Shown here: positions 47,101 to 59,250 of the stretch, piece by piece
Position numbering within the stretch: position 1 is the stretch's first letter
Layout of the letters: each line of letters opens with the position of its first letter
Source: Sphaerosporella brunnea
Taxonomy: Eukaryota > Ascomycota > Pezizomycetes > Pezizales > Pyronemataceae
Direction of reading: 5' to 3'
Length of the DNA: 64,000 nt
NCBI GenBank assembly: GCA_008704415.1
Contig: VXIS01000024.1
Location: 124,001-188,000, forward strand
Translations under genes and position numbers: made by a program
The notes under the pieces: model-generated
What the model saw: the letters and a program-made list of their open reading frames with translations, nothing else
Told to the model about the DNA's origin: nothing
Database searches by the model: none

Positions 47101-50036
47101 CTTCAGCCCTTGCTGAAATGTCATCAATATCCAGTGTATCTGCAGATGAAATAAAGAACGCAACTCTTTCCAGAACCAGATCAATGGTGAGTGTCTGCGG
47201 CACCCCCAAGGCTGCAAGCGCTTCTTCATGAGTTTTGAGAATGGTGTCATCCACACAGACACACTCGGTTTTGAAGTAAAGGCTCCTGAGCACATCATTC
47301 CTATGATCCACCGATTTACTGGGAGAAATCAGTCTTCTGGTTACGCCATCCATGGTTTTGGCTGGTATGAACGAGACGTTGCGCAACCGCTCGACATCCG
47401 ACTTTGCAAGACTGCGGAAATTGCGCAATGTATAGATTCCAAGCCTCTCGACAACATGTGATGGAAGCCCGGAAGCCATCGCTGGGACCGCATATTCCGA
47501 CAACAGCCTTGGAACATCTGGAAGTTGTGCAAGGCCAAAAGTTTCTAGAAGCTCGCGAGTAGGACCACTTTTGGCCCGAATGAAAACCACATGAAGCATT
47601 TCCGGAACTACATCTTCTAGATCAACGCCTACGTATTTCGGACCGAGAGGTAGACTGGCCCATGTTGCGAGAGTCCCCTGTCCAGTATTGTAAAGCTCTT
47701 GGAAGATCTCTAACTTTCGGATGTGACCTTGAAGCTCCATCAGAGTTGATGGGTTGGGCGCCCTTTTGGCGAGTTCAGCCAAGTGCCATAAAACCTGCTC
47801 TTTCATAGGAGCCGTCAAAGAACACACCTCTGGAACTGCATGGGAAAGCCATTTCAAAACATGTTCAATATCGTTAGAGTTCCAGAGAAATCCATGACGT
47901 TTCAAGAGCTTAGAGGCCTCCGGAGGGAAGTTTTGGTCCAGGATGGGGCACCTGACGAATCTCCTTACGTTTAACAAGACAAACTCTCCGAATGGAGTTT
48001 CTCCGGCATCCAGTGGTAATATTAGCCATTCATCGTCCATTGGTAGTCTTCGAAAGCTACCATCGAGCAGAGGGATTATCCACAGGCCAGCCGTGTATTG
48101 CGTGAGGCTGGAAGAATCCCCTTGTTGCTGCGCGATCCATTCCCAGAGCGAATTGACAAAGCCAGGATATCCTGCGTCGAGCCTTTCCCCAGGTACGCAG
48201 GCCGATTCCTCCTCGATGCCACCATAATAGACACTGGCGCAATAGTTCCGCACGTCCCGCAGATGCCAGGGCTCAAGCCTACGGAGACGTGAATTCTGCA
48301 AAACCGTGAGTTTTGCATGGGCTCTAGTGGAGAGTCGTCGAATATCAACCGTCTCCTGTGGCCGTTTATTGAAAAGTTCCATTTCCTTTGAATTTTTCGG
48401 GAGCTTGAGCGTGGACAGATACTCTAGGGCTTTCCAGTTGCCATCACAAGTCGGGATCAGGGGGATGCCAATCAGATGTCCAAAATTTCCATCGAGTGAT
48501 CGACTGAGTAAAAAGTCCAAAAAAGCGATCTTGATGTCGTCGCTGATGCTCTCCAACTCTGTCAGGTGCTCAGCGAAGAATATAGCTACCGCCACCGGCG
48601 TTAATGCTCGCCTTTTTGGCCAACTATCGTCCACGGTAGAGAATAAATCATCAGGAATATAGGCCACCGCCATATGCAGCTGCTCCAACCCAGCCTGAAG
48701 TCGGGCCAATCCTTGGAGGTGCCTCTTTTCCACCGTCTTTCCCACATCCCATCCGAGTGAGCGGCTGATGTATACATCCCGTATGGGCAAGAAACCTCCC
48801 AGAGCTGGCCATAATGGGAGATTGTCAAATATAACGTGTTGCAGGGTATGGTGGTACACTGACTTCACAAACGCTGGCTGCTTGTCTCCTGCCAAGAGCC
48901 GCGGCCAATTGAGGAAGTAGCCCTCAAGCATATCAGGCCCCTCAGAATGTTGATATCGATCCACGATGTCCAGGAGGAAAGACGTCCATGCATGTGGCAC
49001 CAATACTTCCAACATCATGGCGTTCCATCCGTGTGGCGAACAATCCAACGCTTCATCTCCCTCGCCATCTTCTCCAAGTGGGTCTATGGCATCGGCCACG
49101 GCGAATGAACCAAAGACATGCACCGCCTGCTCCGTGGTAAACTCTGACGGCAACGGATCAAATAATCTGCCCTCGAACGATGTTTTTGGCACACCATCTG
49201 CGGCGGCAATTGCAGTCCACCTAACCAGACCCCGGCTTGACGCCCATGTTGCTTGCTCCCTGGTTGAAAACCCCCTCAAGTGATGGAAAACACGCCATCG
49301 AGAAGTCCTGGGCTGATCCTTCCCGTCCGTCTGCACTATATCTGTGGTATAGCATATATCTAAGGTCCGATCAGTGTCCCAGGACCCGATATTATCCAGA
49401 GCGTCAGATAGAGCGTCCTTGTGGTCCCGCAAGCCCAGTGGGACCTCAGCCTTTACTAATTCCGCATCCTCTCCGCCGTCGACCCGGAGTGTAATTGTTG
49501 TCACATTCCGTAAAAACAGTAGATACTCCGCAAGGCGTTTTCGGAGATTGGCGAATAGAAGGCGGAAATCCTCCCGAGATAGCCTGGTAAAATCCTTATC
49601 CGCATCGTCCTCACAAAGTGGGATCGTGAGCACCGCCCACAGAGACTGATTTTCGGGTCCATTTTCGGGTCCATTCCCCTCATTCTCTGGGGCCCGATAG
49701 GTAAAGCCGCCTCTAGAAGCTTCGACATCTGGCCAAAATCCCACGCCGTCAAAAAACAGTTTGTCAACGTCTAGACTCTGACAATCATCGAGAGAGTGCG
49801 GAGTTCCGACTCTGAGTCGCCCTCCCCAAGCGAAAACAATGCTTGACAAACTGGTTGGATGTAGTAAGACCTCCTGTCACGAATTTGTCAACACCGCATC
49901 TGCTGTGCGATCAGGCCAGAGTGCCCACAAATGATTTAGCCCCCGCCTTGTCTGCTAACAGTAATAGGTGGCGGAATAGACCTCGAGCATCGAATTTTTG
50001 TGCAGTCTTAATCAAAGGCGTGTCTTCGGGCAGCAT
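44131..50036 (-). CDS. Sacsin-like giant protein with C-terminal BTB/POZ domain, interrupted by a late in-frame UAG
   Basis: Exons 50036-49929, 49873-45068 and 45000 onward; introns 55 and 67 nt. To the TAG at 44280-44278 it is 1878 aa; the same frame then continues 48 codons to a TGA at 44133-44131. The start MLPEDTPLIKTAQKFDARGLF leads to RHLLLLADKAGAKSFEVLL, which I align with the GHKL/Hsp90-type N-box of sacsin and NO VEIN proteins (usually a Glu, then QN.DDAGA); the Glu and Asn are lost, so ATP binding is doubtful. The long middle is sacsin-repeat-like, with recurring segments such as GIPLIPTCDGNWKAL, GLWIIPLLDGSFR and SLPWIPSESGRYFRP. The C-terminal BTB has LGRFCDIELNVHGEPFRAHRVVLAAAS, YIYTGELP; its last helix, AEWLKLAREWEVAELRERLE, lies after the TAG. 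Possible chaperone-linked ubiquitin adaptor; inference. Confidence 0.82.
44278..44280 (-). other. In-frame UAG inside the BTB domain
   Basis: Context on the coding strand is CCC GCG TAG TTT GCG GAA. CCGC and GCGG form a perfect four-base stem with the seven-base loop GUAGUUU, so the A lies in a hairpin loop with U before and G after, the setting favoured by fungal A-to-I editing. Confidence 0.8.
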
Positions 50037-50209
50037 TCGAGTGCATTGGGTGCTAAGAATACTAGGGATATGAGGTGGTGGTGGTGGAGCGTGGACCACA
50101 AACAACAAGCGAGTGATCACAACTCAAAACCTCACTTAATCAACATTATTCTCGATCTATAAGTTTTAATGCAAAGCAACAAGAATGCATCAAAATTACA
50201 CCAAAAAGC

Positions 50210-51246
50210 CTACCAATCTTTGATCAATTGATTGCTCGACACCGATCTCTCATCCAATACCTTTCTTGTACTCTCTGCTCCCGCAACTGGCAACAAGTCC
50301 CTATCCAGCAGTCCAATCTGCACCAGCACGCTCGCCTGGTCCCAATAGATGTGCTCATGGTACAGTTTCCCTCCACGAATGCACACCACGCTGACCAGTG
50401 CGATCTCAACATCTTTGTTCGTCGGAGCCACGCCGGGGAGCATCCAATGAATCACACAAGTATGGGTGAACGTCACAACCATCTCATCCACAATACGATC
50501 ACTTCCGACCGTCCTGCTAACAAGCGTCATCCGCATATTCGGCGGGTTATTGGGGATAAAGTAGTCCTTGTAGAACCGGTACAAGTTGTCGTATCCCACG
50601 CCGCCCGTGAGTGTGGGGACATGGTTGACATAAGGATTCGGCACCATCGTCTGGAGGGTCTTTTCGGGGTCACGATCCGAAAACTCGTATAGCAGGTGTT
50701 CGTCCCAGATACTCTCGAGGTCAACATCGTATGGGCCAATGGTCTCACGCAGCAGCTTCAACGTCCGTGAAAACGCAAGCGACGCAGCAAGACGGTCGTA
50801 CGTCGGCGAGGCCGGAATGGCAAATCCGGGCTCGGAGTCGTAGAGGCGAATCTTCAAAGCCCCCGAAGTAGGTGCCGAGAACGGCGCGGAGGCAGGGAGG
50901 TGGAGGAGGATGCGTACATCAGGATGGAACTGCATCCGGGGGAGGGTGGTTGGGTAGTATGCAGCAACGGCCTGAAGTTGGCGAGAGGGGTGACTCGCAA
51001 ATTGAAGCGCAGCAGTAGCAGCAGCACCAAAAGCTGTTCATCGTTAGTCGGAAAGGATAGAGGAGTAGGTGAGCGACCTATAATGGCATATTTGTCACTG
51101 GATTCGAGATCATCGACCGCGTTTTCGATGTCTCGGGAGGTGGCCTGCGTGAGGAGATGGGTATCATATCCTTCTTCAATCCATGGGGAGAGATCGAAGG
51201 TGGCCGTCTCGGTGGCTATAAAGAGAACAGGCTTCGTCGTGTGCAT
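50210..51246 (-). CDS. Dienelactone-hydrolase-like protein fused to a SnoaL/NTF2-like domain
   Basis: Two exons, 51246-51078 and 51033-50210, 330 aa; the 44-nt intron joins KYAII to AFGAAATAALQFASHPS. The N-terminal half resembles fungal carboxymethylenebutenolidase (DLH) proteins: LFIATETATFDLSPWIEEGYD at the start, LQAVAAYYPTTLP and ILLHLPASAP. The C-terminal half (about residues 175-330) has the helix-strand pattern of a SnoaL-like cone fold (TMVPNPYVNHVPTLTGGVGYDNLYRFYKDYF, TLVSRTVGSDRIVDEMVVTFTHT, LVSVVCIRGGKLYHEHIYWDQASVLVQIGL). Where DLH enzymes carry the nucleophile elbow with Cys or Ser, this protein reads AFGAAAT, so hydrolase activity is doubtful. It lies only 173 bp downstream of the sacsin-like start on the same strand. 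Confidence 0.8.
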
Positions 51247-51650
51247 GATACGGGGATCGTGGGTGAAAGATCGCGGTCGGTTCGGCGACGGTCGGTTCCA
51301 CAGATTCGCGCCCTCTGGCGCTCGGTGGAGAAAGAGCTGGGTTGGGAGCGGAGCTGTTCCGGAAAGAAAAGGCTATCCTGCGGTTTCTGCGAGATAACAA
51401 GGTTGGTCAAGTCGTGGCGATCGCATTCCTTGAACAAGTGTTCACGGCTCTGCATCTTGTCAGAGAGCAGAACCAACACTCCTCTGAGTCGACCTTCTTC
51501 AGCTTGTGCTTGAGGTACGGGGCTGTGATCGCATTTCCCCATGGCTGTTGTAGTACCGAAACTCACTCATAAAGTGGAAAGCTCATTATTTTCCAAACAC
51601 CGCCAGCTACACCAGTCGCTACAATTACAAGATGCCGCAAAGACAAATCC
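51247..51650. promoter_or_regulatory. Spacer between SPF45 and the DLH-like gene
   Basis: About 400 bp between SPF45's stop and the DLH-like start. A 116-codon minus ORF (51566-51216) overlaps the DLH start in another frame and shows no family; probably leader sequence. Confidence 0.35.
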
Positions 51651-53366
51651 CTAATCAAACTCCATCGCCTCAAACTTTTCCTTAGGATAAAACTCCGCCT
51701 GCGTTGTGTTCCCCTCAAAGATTTCTCTTCTTTGCAATCCGTTGACCGCCTACCAAAAACCACAAATTAGCCACCTACTCTGCCATGCCCACCCCGGAGA
51801 GAAGCTTACCATCAACGCGCTTCCCGCATCCGCAAATAGCACATAAACCCTGGCCCTTCCCCCCTCTACCTCAGCCTCCTCTTCCTGCTCCTCCTCTTCC
51901 CAACGTATCACAATTTGCACCACCCTCCCATAGCGTTTATACTCATCACCGATCTTCTGCAACAGCTCACCATGCTCCATTGCTCGTTTCCCGTCGATAA
52001 TCCCGTGCATGAGTACAACTTCGCTCGCCGCCTGCGCCGCGGGATCAGGGCGCTTCTTATTTTTATCCACGATCTTGCCTCTTCCATGTTGTCCCTTCTT
52101 CCCCGAAGACACCATCTGGATGGCTTTTGTAATACCCGTCCCGTCGCGGCCGAGACCTTGTCCGGTTTTCCAGCCTTGCTTTTCCATCAGCCGCTTTGCG
52201 AAGCCGGCTTGGCCGGGGCGGGAGGAGGGTTCGGAGCTCTCTGGCTCCGGTGTGGATGGGGAATAGGTATTGGTAGGCTCTGAGGGGATCGGTGGTTGCT
52301 CGTAGCGGACGGGTGCGCGAGATATGGTGGCGCTGTCCTCGGCGGGTGGGGGAGGCGGAGGGGGTAGCGGTGGCGTCGGTGTAGCTGTTTGTGGAGCGGT
52401 AGCGGCGTAGCCTATGGCACCTTGCTGCGACATCCGCATGCGGCGCGCGAAGGCGTCTTCTCCGGAGATGTCGTCTGGGACCTCGACGGGTGGAGGGGGC
52501 GGGGCATTGTCGGAAGGTGGGGCAAATTGCGGGGGGGGGGCGAAGGAGTAGCTTGCTGGGGGAGCGAAGTGGCCTGTACAGAAGTCTGTGTCAGCTGGCA
52601 CATGGGCTGGAGGTCGGTAAAGGCACAAACCCGCAGGGCGTCTATCATCCTCTGACTCGCTGCTGGAGTCATACCGCATCCGCCGCTTCTTGCCGTATAG
52701 TCTCTCTCGCCAATCCTCCATCTCCCTAATCTTTTCATCGCCTTCTTTATATTCCTCATAGCTGTTCGGTCTCAACGGATCGTAGACGTCGTCCCAATTG
52801 GTTGGTGGGGGAGGTGTAGCTTTGTTCTTCTTTCTCTTCTTCCGTCCGCCACGTTGTCGTTCCTTCTTGGCAGATGCATAATACCCATTAACGTCCTCAT
52901 CGTCACCGACCCAATCCTCAAGCGTGGTCTTAACCACCGGCACGGGCTTCGCAGCAGCCGGGGGAGGTGGCTGCTCCTCCCCCTCCTTCTTTTCCTTAGC
53001 GGCAAAGCCCGCAATCGGCCTGAAGTTCATGGCCTTCTTTGCCGCAGGCATAGGTCGTTTCGTGATAGTAGGCTGAAATCGTAACGCAGCTTCATGAATC
53101 AAAAACACCCCGTGAGCAAAACAATTTCATCTCAAAAAGCCCAAGATGTGGCGCGCGTGACTACCGGCATTAATCTTTTTCTGCGCTCCAGCTGCTGCTG
53201 CTTCTTCGCCGCTACCGCCGCTGGGAGATGCAGAGCTCGTCGCTGTGGCGTTGGCGAAGACAACTGGCGCTTTAGAAATCGTTGTGGAGGTGCTCGTGTC
53301 CTTGCCTAACAGGTTGGCATAGAGGCCGGTCATTCCGCCGCCGGGGCGAGCAGGTGGAGCTGACAT
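51651..53366 (-). CDS. SPF45: Splicing factor 45 (G-patch and UHM/RRM protein)
   Basis: Alternative-splicing factor (RBM17 family) that contacts U2AF/SF3b at the 3' splice site. Three exons: 53366-53165, 53089-51810 and 51749-51651, 526 aa; introns 75 and 60 nt. The N-terminus MSAPPARPGGGMTGLYANLLG is the family start, and splicing gives ALRFQPTITKRP. A Pro-rich middle follows, then a G-patch (GFAKRLMEKQGWKTGQGLGRDGTGI, about residues 355-385). The C-terminal UHM has VVLMHGIIDG, an acidic insert (WEEEEQEEEAEVEGG), VYVLFADAGSALMAVNGLQRREIFEG (the R.F-type loop) and ends EKFEAMEFD. The in-frame ATG at 53441 would add 25 unlikely residues. Confidence 0.93.
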
Positions 53367-54123
53367 GCTGTGGTCCGGGGCGTGATGAGGCTGTTGTGGT
53401 TGTAGTTGTGGTTGTAGTTGTGGTAAGAAGAGTGGTGTCAAGAGCGCGAGACATTTCAGCGCGCGGGGCCGTTAAGCGAGAGGTGTTTGCTTTAAGCGAG
53501 TGCGATACAAAAAAAGTTCCAAAAGTATCATATGAATCTAGCAATACATCCCCAAGAAATCCAGCTGCTTCAGATTTCACCACCCACTCATGTATGTACA
53601 ATGGACGAATGCTCTATGTTACAGTTCACGTCCAGATCAATCGATTGGAATCCTTCCTACTGAACATCATGCCGCAAAAAGGGGAAGAAATAAGAGCCAC
53701 ACGCCAAAAACCGTCGGAGAGCAATCGGCATGAGGCCTGATACTGTCGATAGAAACGGCAAGCACCCCAAACACAACAGTCCCAAACAAGTAGGAAAATA
53801 GCAAACGGCAAACTATGCTTCAGCTCTCTGAACCCAAGTACAGCGCAACACAAGAACACCCGATGCCAGAGTGAATCCGAAATAAATGCATAATAAACGC
53901 CGGCACCGTTTATGGAAAAAAAAAACTCATTGATGTGAGCAAAAAAAAAAAAAAAAAAAGCCTTCAATAAACGCCACTATTGCAGAGAAAAAAAAGAAAG
54001 TGAAAAGAATCCACACGCTGAACTCCGGATCAATGAAGATGCGAGTAAACCCAAGAAAGGAGCGCCTGCGAATGAAAATCATTGATACGATCGCCCCTTC
54101 TCTCATCCTTTCTTTCTGGGGTA
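53367..54123. promoter_or_regulatory. Spacer between PLC and SPF45
   Basis: 757 bp: 3' UTR of PLC, with a 19-base A run (53941-53959), then the SPF45 promoter, with GTTGTGGTT-type repeats (about 53392-53430). No ORF supported. Confidence 0.4.
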
Positions 54124-57100
54124 TCAGAATGAGCGCCGGTGTTCGGCAGAAAAATTCGGCCTGTTATCTTCTTGAGGTAGTTGCGGTGCTCGACCGGGTA
54201 AAACACCTGACTGCAGTTCTTGTTTCTTATCCTTATCGTTCCTCATTCTGGTGATCGAGCGGCGCTCTGCAGCAAATGCCAATACTGACTTCGCCGTGCT
54301 TTTGATACTATCAATGGTCGAGACATGCGGGGCAAAATCACGATCGATGAGCGTGGCCGGTTCGACATCGATTTTGACGAATAGTCTCGAGAATAGGTAT
54401 TGCTCGCCTTGAATATTGTAAAGCGGGAGATGTCGATAACCTAACATAGACTGTCAGTTTCAAGAGCATTCGAGCGATTGGACATCGAATGCTCACCTTG
54501 CTGCAGAGAGATCAACTTGGCGGTGTAGGTTGCGATGAGAGTTTTATCGTCGCCGCCCTCTGCATTGTACACGGAGAAGCGCACAAATACCAGGTCCTCG
54601 AACTTCGTGACGAGGCTAAACGTCATCTTTTCCTTGAAAAGAGGATGGAAACCATCGTCGCGAACGGTTTTGGTCCGTCTCTTCTGAGGCGCCCCCAATC
54701 CACTTACGCCCTTGGAAGCAGCGACATCGATCCCTCCTTCGCCCGAGGATGCGCCCTTGACTTTATCGTCCGCAGAAAAAACTTCGACTTCGACAAAGGG
54801 ATCGATGCTATCATCTGCTTTATGGCCTACCGGACGCGACAATTGTTGTGCCGAAATCACTTCGATTGAGAATGTGACTTGCTTCTTGTCTTTCTTCTGC
54901 TTCGCTGCCGTTGTATCGTCGAACGTGCTTCGTGGGCCGCGCAAGGCTTTTGGCTTGAGGACATATCCGCTTTTATCGTCGGCAGAGGCAAACATAGCTT
55001 CGTTCAACTGAACGCCGAGATCGTATGTCTGCCAATTGAGCGCAACCATCTGCACGCCCCTCCGCCAGAACCCCAACGGATCGAAATTCGACGAATTGAC
55101 ACGGAAACCCGATGGATATACACGCATAAGATACCGATTGTTGTGCTTCTCTAATTGTGCCTTTTTCTCTGGGTCTTTGCAAAACTTCAGGAAAGTCTTC
55201 TCCTGGAAAGAAAAGACATGATTGTATGTCTTGCTTTCTGAGAAAAAAGATCAGCACATGTCTCTCCCCTGACAAGGGCGAGGATCCTTACCAGGTAGTG
55301 CAAAGTTACGGAACTTCTGTCCTCTGAAATATACACCCAGCACACCCAACTCAGGCGCAATCTTTGTCGTGGGCTTCTTCGCTTTCCTGTCCTCCCCCGG
55401 GGCGCTTTGCTCATCGGTTTCACTGGTGTTACTGCTAGTACTACTGGAGGTATTGGTACGTAGGAATCCGGATCCTCTGCCCACTGATGGGTTTTCGGTG
55501 ATGCCTTCTGCAACAGCCTTGATGTCCTCTCGCCGGATCTGCTCGATTAACTTCTCAAAATCCTGAAATCTGAGATAACCAGTGTCGTCTCGATTCACTC
55601 GCTTGAATCTTTCCTTCAAAACCTTGGTAGGACAACTGACATTGATTCCCTGGCACAAATTCTCGACATCTTCAAAAGACAGCCGATCGCCGATAATCAG
55701 CTCGTGGAATCTCTCGAATCTCTGATAATTGAGATATCCCGAGTCGTCCAGATCTATCCGTTTGAAGGTCTCCTCAAAAGTCTGTCTGGGACAATTTATC
55801 TTGGCTTCGCGGCACAGACTCTCGACATTGGCAAAAGATAACCGTTCAGCTTTGGCCGGCTGAGCTCTAGACGCTTGTAGGTTCGCCATGAAAGTTCTCC
55901 ACAGAGCATCCGCGGACTTGTCTTGCATAGCAGCCTTGATCTCCTCTCGTTCCTTGAGAAACTCGATGAATTTTCCAAAGTCTTGGTAATTCAGATGTTT
56001 CGAGTTGTCTTGGTTGACCCGACGGAAGGTTTCTTCCAAAATCTTGGTGGGACAATCGATATTGGCATCGCGGCACAGACTGTCGACATCGGTGAAGGAC
56101 AAACAATCACCCTTGGCGGTGCTGGACGCTTGCAATTTCGCCATGTAGTTTCGCCAAAGAATTTTCGCATATTTGACTGCTGGCTCCTGGCGTGCGCCGC
56201 CTTTCACCTTCACCAAGATGCGATGTTTCAGCTCCTGAGGACTCGGCAGAACCATAGAATTAGTCATGAATGGTTCAACAACGAGCTTGTCACCAAGGAT
56301 GTCGACCAGAATTTCAGCCACCGTGATTTGTTGTTCCAGGCTGCAGTGAACCTCCAATGAAAGAATCACTGGATATGGAGAGGCGATGAAGGCGTATTTT
56401 CTGATGGCAGTGACAACATCGGAGAAATAGCAATGGGTGGTTCGCGTATGTCCGTGAGTGACTATGGGGCGGCCGTTGTCACCATCCCAAAGGTCAATCT
56501 CGACACATCGACACCCTCGTTGCAGAACTCGGATGTAACCCTCGACCGACGATTCTCCAGCTACCTGTCGACCCACAAGATAGGTGTTGTGGGAGCTGGA
56601 ACAGTAGTACTCATTGATAGGACGGTTAAGGTTCTGATTCGCAGTTGAGGTGAGAAGTGGCGGGTTGTGGGAGGACGATAGGAGAAACGACGTAAACGCT
56701 TCGCGGTTCATTCGCATCTCACTTGGGTCGGTCGGTAATGAACTGCCGGCAACGTTGCCCATTTTTGATGACTGCCGGCAAAACTTCTTGAAAACTTTGT
56801 CCACTTGAGCACTGTCCGCTTCGACATCCACTTTCTGAACATCCCTCAAGAATGCACGAAATTCATCTCTGACCATGCCCGCTTCTGGACTCTTAGTAAT
56901 GCCCTTCCAGATAGTCTCGATCTCCTCCCGCTCTTTGATCAGCTGGACAAATTTCTCAAATTCCTGGAAATTGAGATATCCTGAGTTGTCTTTGTCTGCT
57001 TTTCTGAACTTTTTTCTTAAAAATTCCCTGGAACAGTTGACATGAATGCCGCGACACAGGCGCTCGACATCTGCAAAGGACAAACGCTCTGCCTTGGGAG

Positions 57101-58559
57101 CCTGTGCGACGGACACCTGCATGTTTGCCATGCAGACTCGCCAAAGACTATCCGCAGATTTCTCCACCTGCAAAGCAGTCTTGGTATCCTCTCTGAGCAG
57201 TTCCACGAGCTTCTCGAATTCTTGGAAAGTGAGATATCCGGAATTGTCTCGGTCAACCCGCTTGAATTTCTCCTTCAGAGACCTGGTGGAACAGTTGACT
57301 TGGATGTCGCGACACAGACGCTCGACATCCGCGAAGGAGACGCGGTCAACCTTGGCGGCGGCGGCGGCGGTTTGCAGGTTCGCCATATAGTTTCGCCAAT
57401 GAGCATCCACAAACTTCTCCCCTTGCATAGCCAAGCCCGCCATCATCTCAGTTCGGTACCTGTTGATCGCTTCAAGGGTAGAAGTCCACAGTTTGAACAT
57501 CTCTGCTGTCGGTGCAATCACGTGTAATAGTTTTAATTTCCCGTTTTGCTCGTGGTCCATGTAGATGATTGTGATCCACCGGTCTTCTTGATCTGAAGAA
57601 ACTAGAAGCTCTTCGCGGTAGTTGCGAGCATTGGCACCCGTGCGCACGTCTTTCATGTCGTCAATATAGAACCGAGAAGACTGCTTTGTCGGGTCCCATG
57701 AAACTTTGGCACTACCGACATCAAGCTTGAAAACACGCATCGTCTTCTTCTTGCGTGTGACTCGTGTCAATGCAGTACCTTTCTGCAACTCCTCGGGTAC
57801 GGCAATTCCATCACTAGGATTACTCCGAGCTTGGTTAGAAGCGCCAAAAGAACGTCCTCTAATTGAAGAGCTGGTACTATAGCCTTCATCCTGCCCCCCG
57901 TCCAATTGATCATCTATTGCACATTCGTCGTCGTCATCGTCGTCATGGTGCTGAATACCCAGTCGAGCCTGGTCACCACTTTGGCTCCCGCTTCGATGCC
58001 GCATGAGAACCGGTCCTGTCCGCTCGTCGTGATCATTATTTGTCGACGACGTGCGTCGCCGGAACTTATTGGCCGCTTTTTGAGAGACCCTTCTGACTAA
58101 GCTTGTTGCTTTCGATTCCGAAACGGCGCTCGCCATGGAACTCCCGGGAATGAGGTTGAGGGATATTGGGTAAATGGGAGATGAATTCTGGCGAGCTCTA
58201 CCTCCGGGAGACGGTACCGATGCTAATCGTGGTGACGCTGCCTGCTGTGTTTGACCACTATGATGCCATGTTTGCGATGTTTTGTGACGCAGAGCGTGAC
58301 TAGGTTCACCGCTGGAAGAGCTTAAAGAAGCTTCGAAAGTATGTGTTGAGGCTGGAGCGATCGGTGGTGGGGCAGGTGTGAATATTGGTTTTGAAGGCGG
58401 TAATGGCGGGGTCGAAGCTGTAGCATCGAGCTGCACTGTTGAAATGCCTTGTTGTATTCGCGGCTCGAAGTACTCGTGTGGAGGAGCAGCATCTTTTGAA
58501 AAGGTGGCGTTGATAGGGGCGTCTTCTACAAAGGCTGTTGAATCCGCCATGATGCCCAT
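54124..58559 (-). CDS. PLC1: Phosphoinositide-specific phospholipase C with extra EF-hand modules
   Basis: Hydrolyses PIP2 to IP3 and diacylglycerol. Three exons: 58559-55292, 55237-54497 and 54440-54124, 1441 aa; introns 54 and 56 nt. Order: disordered N-terminus (to about 255), PH domain (about 260-375), two EF modules each starting with a WR..MA.(L/M)Q helix (about 387 and 473), second EF lobe, X box (catalytic His in SSSHNTYL near 656 and in VTHGHTRT, EIDLWDG), then, where other PLCs have a loose X-Y linker, three more EF modules (about 802, 887 and 957), Y box (PELGVLGVYFRGQKF, SGFRVNSSNFDPLGFWRRGVQMVALNWQT) and a C2 domain to the end. The last module lacks its Trp-helix. Catalytic residues are intact. 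Much longer than the usual fungal PLC. Confidence 0.93.
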
Positions 58560-59215
58560 TCAAATCGAAGCTGAGGCTGCCGGTACTGATGGGATAATAT
58601 GCAGACACGGTTTACTTTTTAATACTGAAAAGGTGAGCTTCTTATCTCAACAAAGCAAATAGGCGCCGTTGTTGAAGATAAAAAAGACCGAATGGGAATG
58701 GGTGGGTAAACACACCAGCAATTGGACGCCTCGGGAAATTTGATGACGACCGTGGCACAAGAGCTCTTTCTTTAACCTTGTACGTCCACCACAGCTCCCC
58801 TCCTTCTGTGTTGCCTGACCCCCGAGGACCAAGCCGAAAACACCGAGTCCCTACAGATCAAATCCAAGCCAATGGATCAATTCTTCAACCTGGACCCTGG
58901 TTCCCAGCGACAAGTCGACAACAGTGGTGGTACAAGCCGTACGGGTGAAATTGTGATATTGAGGGGTAAAGATCCGCGTGGACGAGTGTGAGGCGGCGGG
59001 ACCGATATCGATGAATGAAGGATGGACGAAGGCTTCACTAAAAGCCAGAGGCATGAGGGGGGTTTGGCATAGCGACGAGGGGTAGCTTTAAAGCATACTG
59101 CGATATGCTATGTTGAGCGTGTAATCCTATGTATGACTGGCGCGAGGTAGGTAAGATGGATAGGTGGGAAGTATGTAGGATGATGGATGACTCGTGGGCG
59201 GTGCAGTGCAGTGAG

Positions 59216-59250
59216 TGCTTTGCTTTGCTTTGCTTTGCTTTGCTTTGCTT
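59216..59250. repeat. TTTGC pentanucleotide microsatellite
   Basis: About seven tandem units of GCTTT. Confidence 0.9.
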
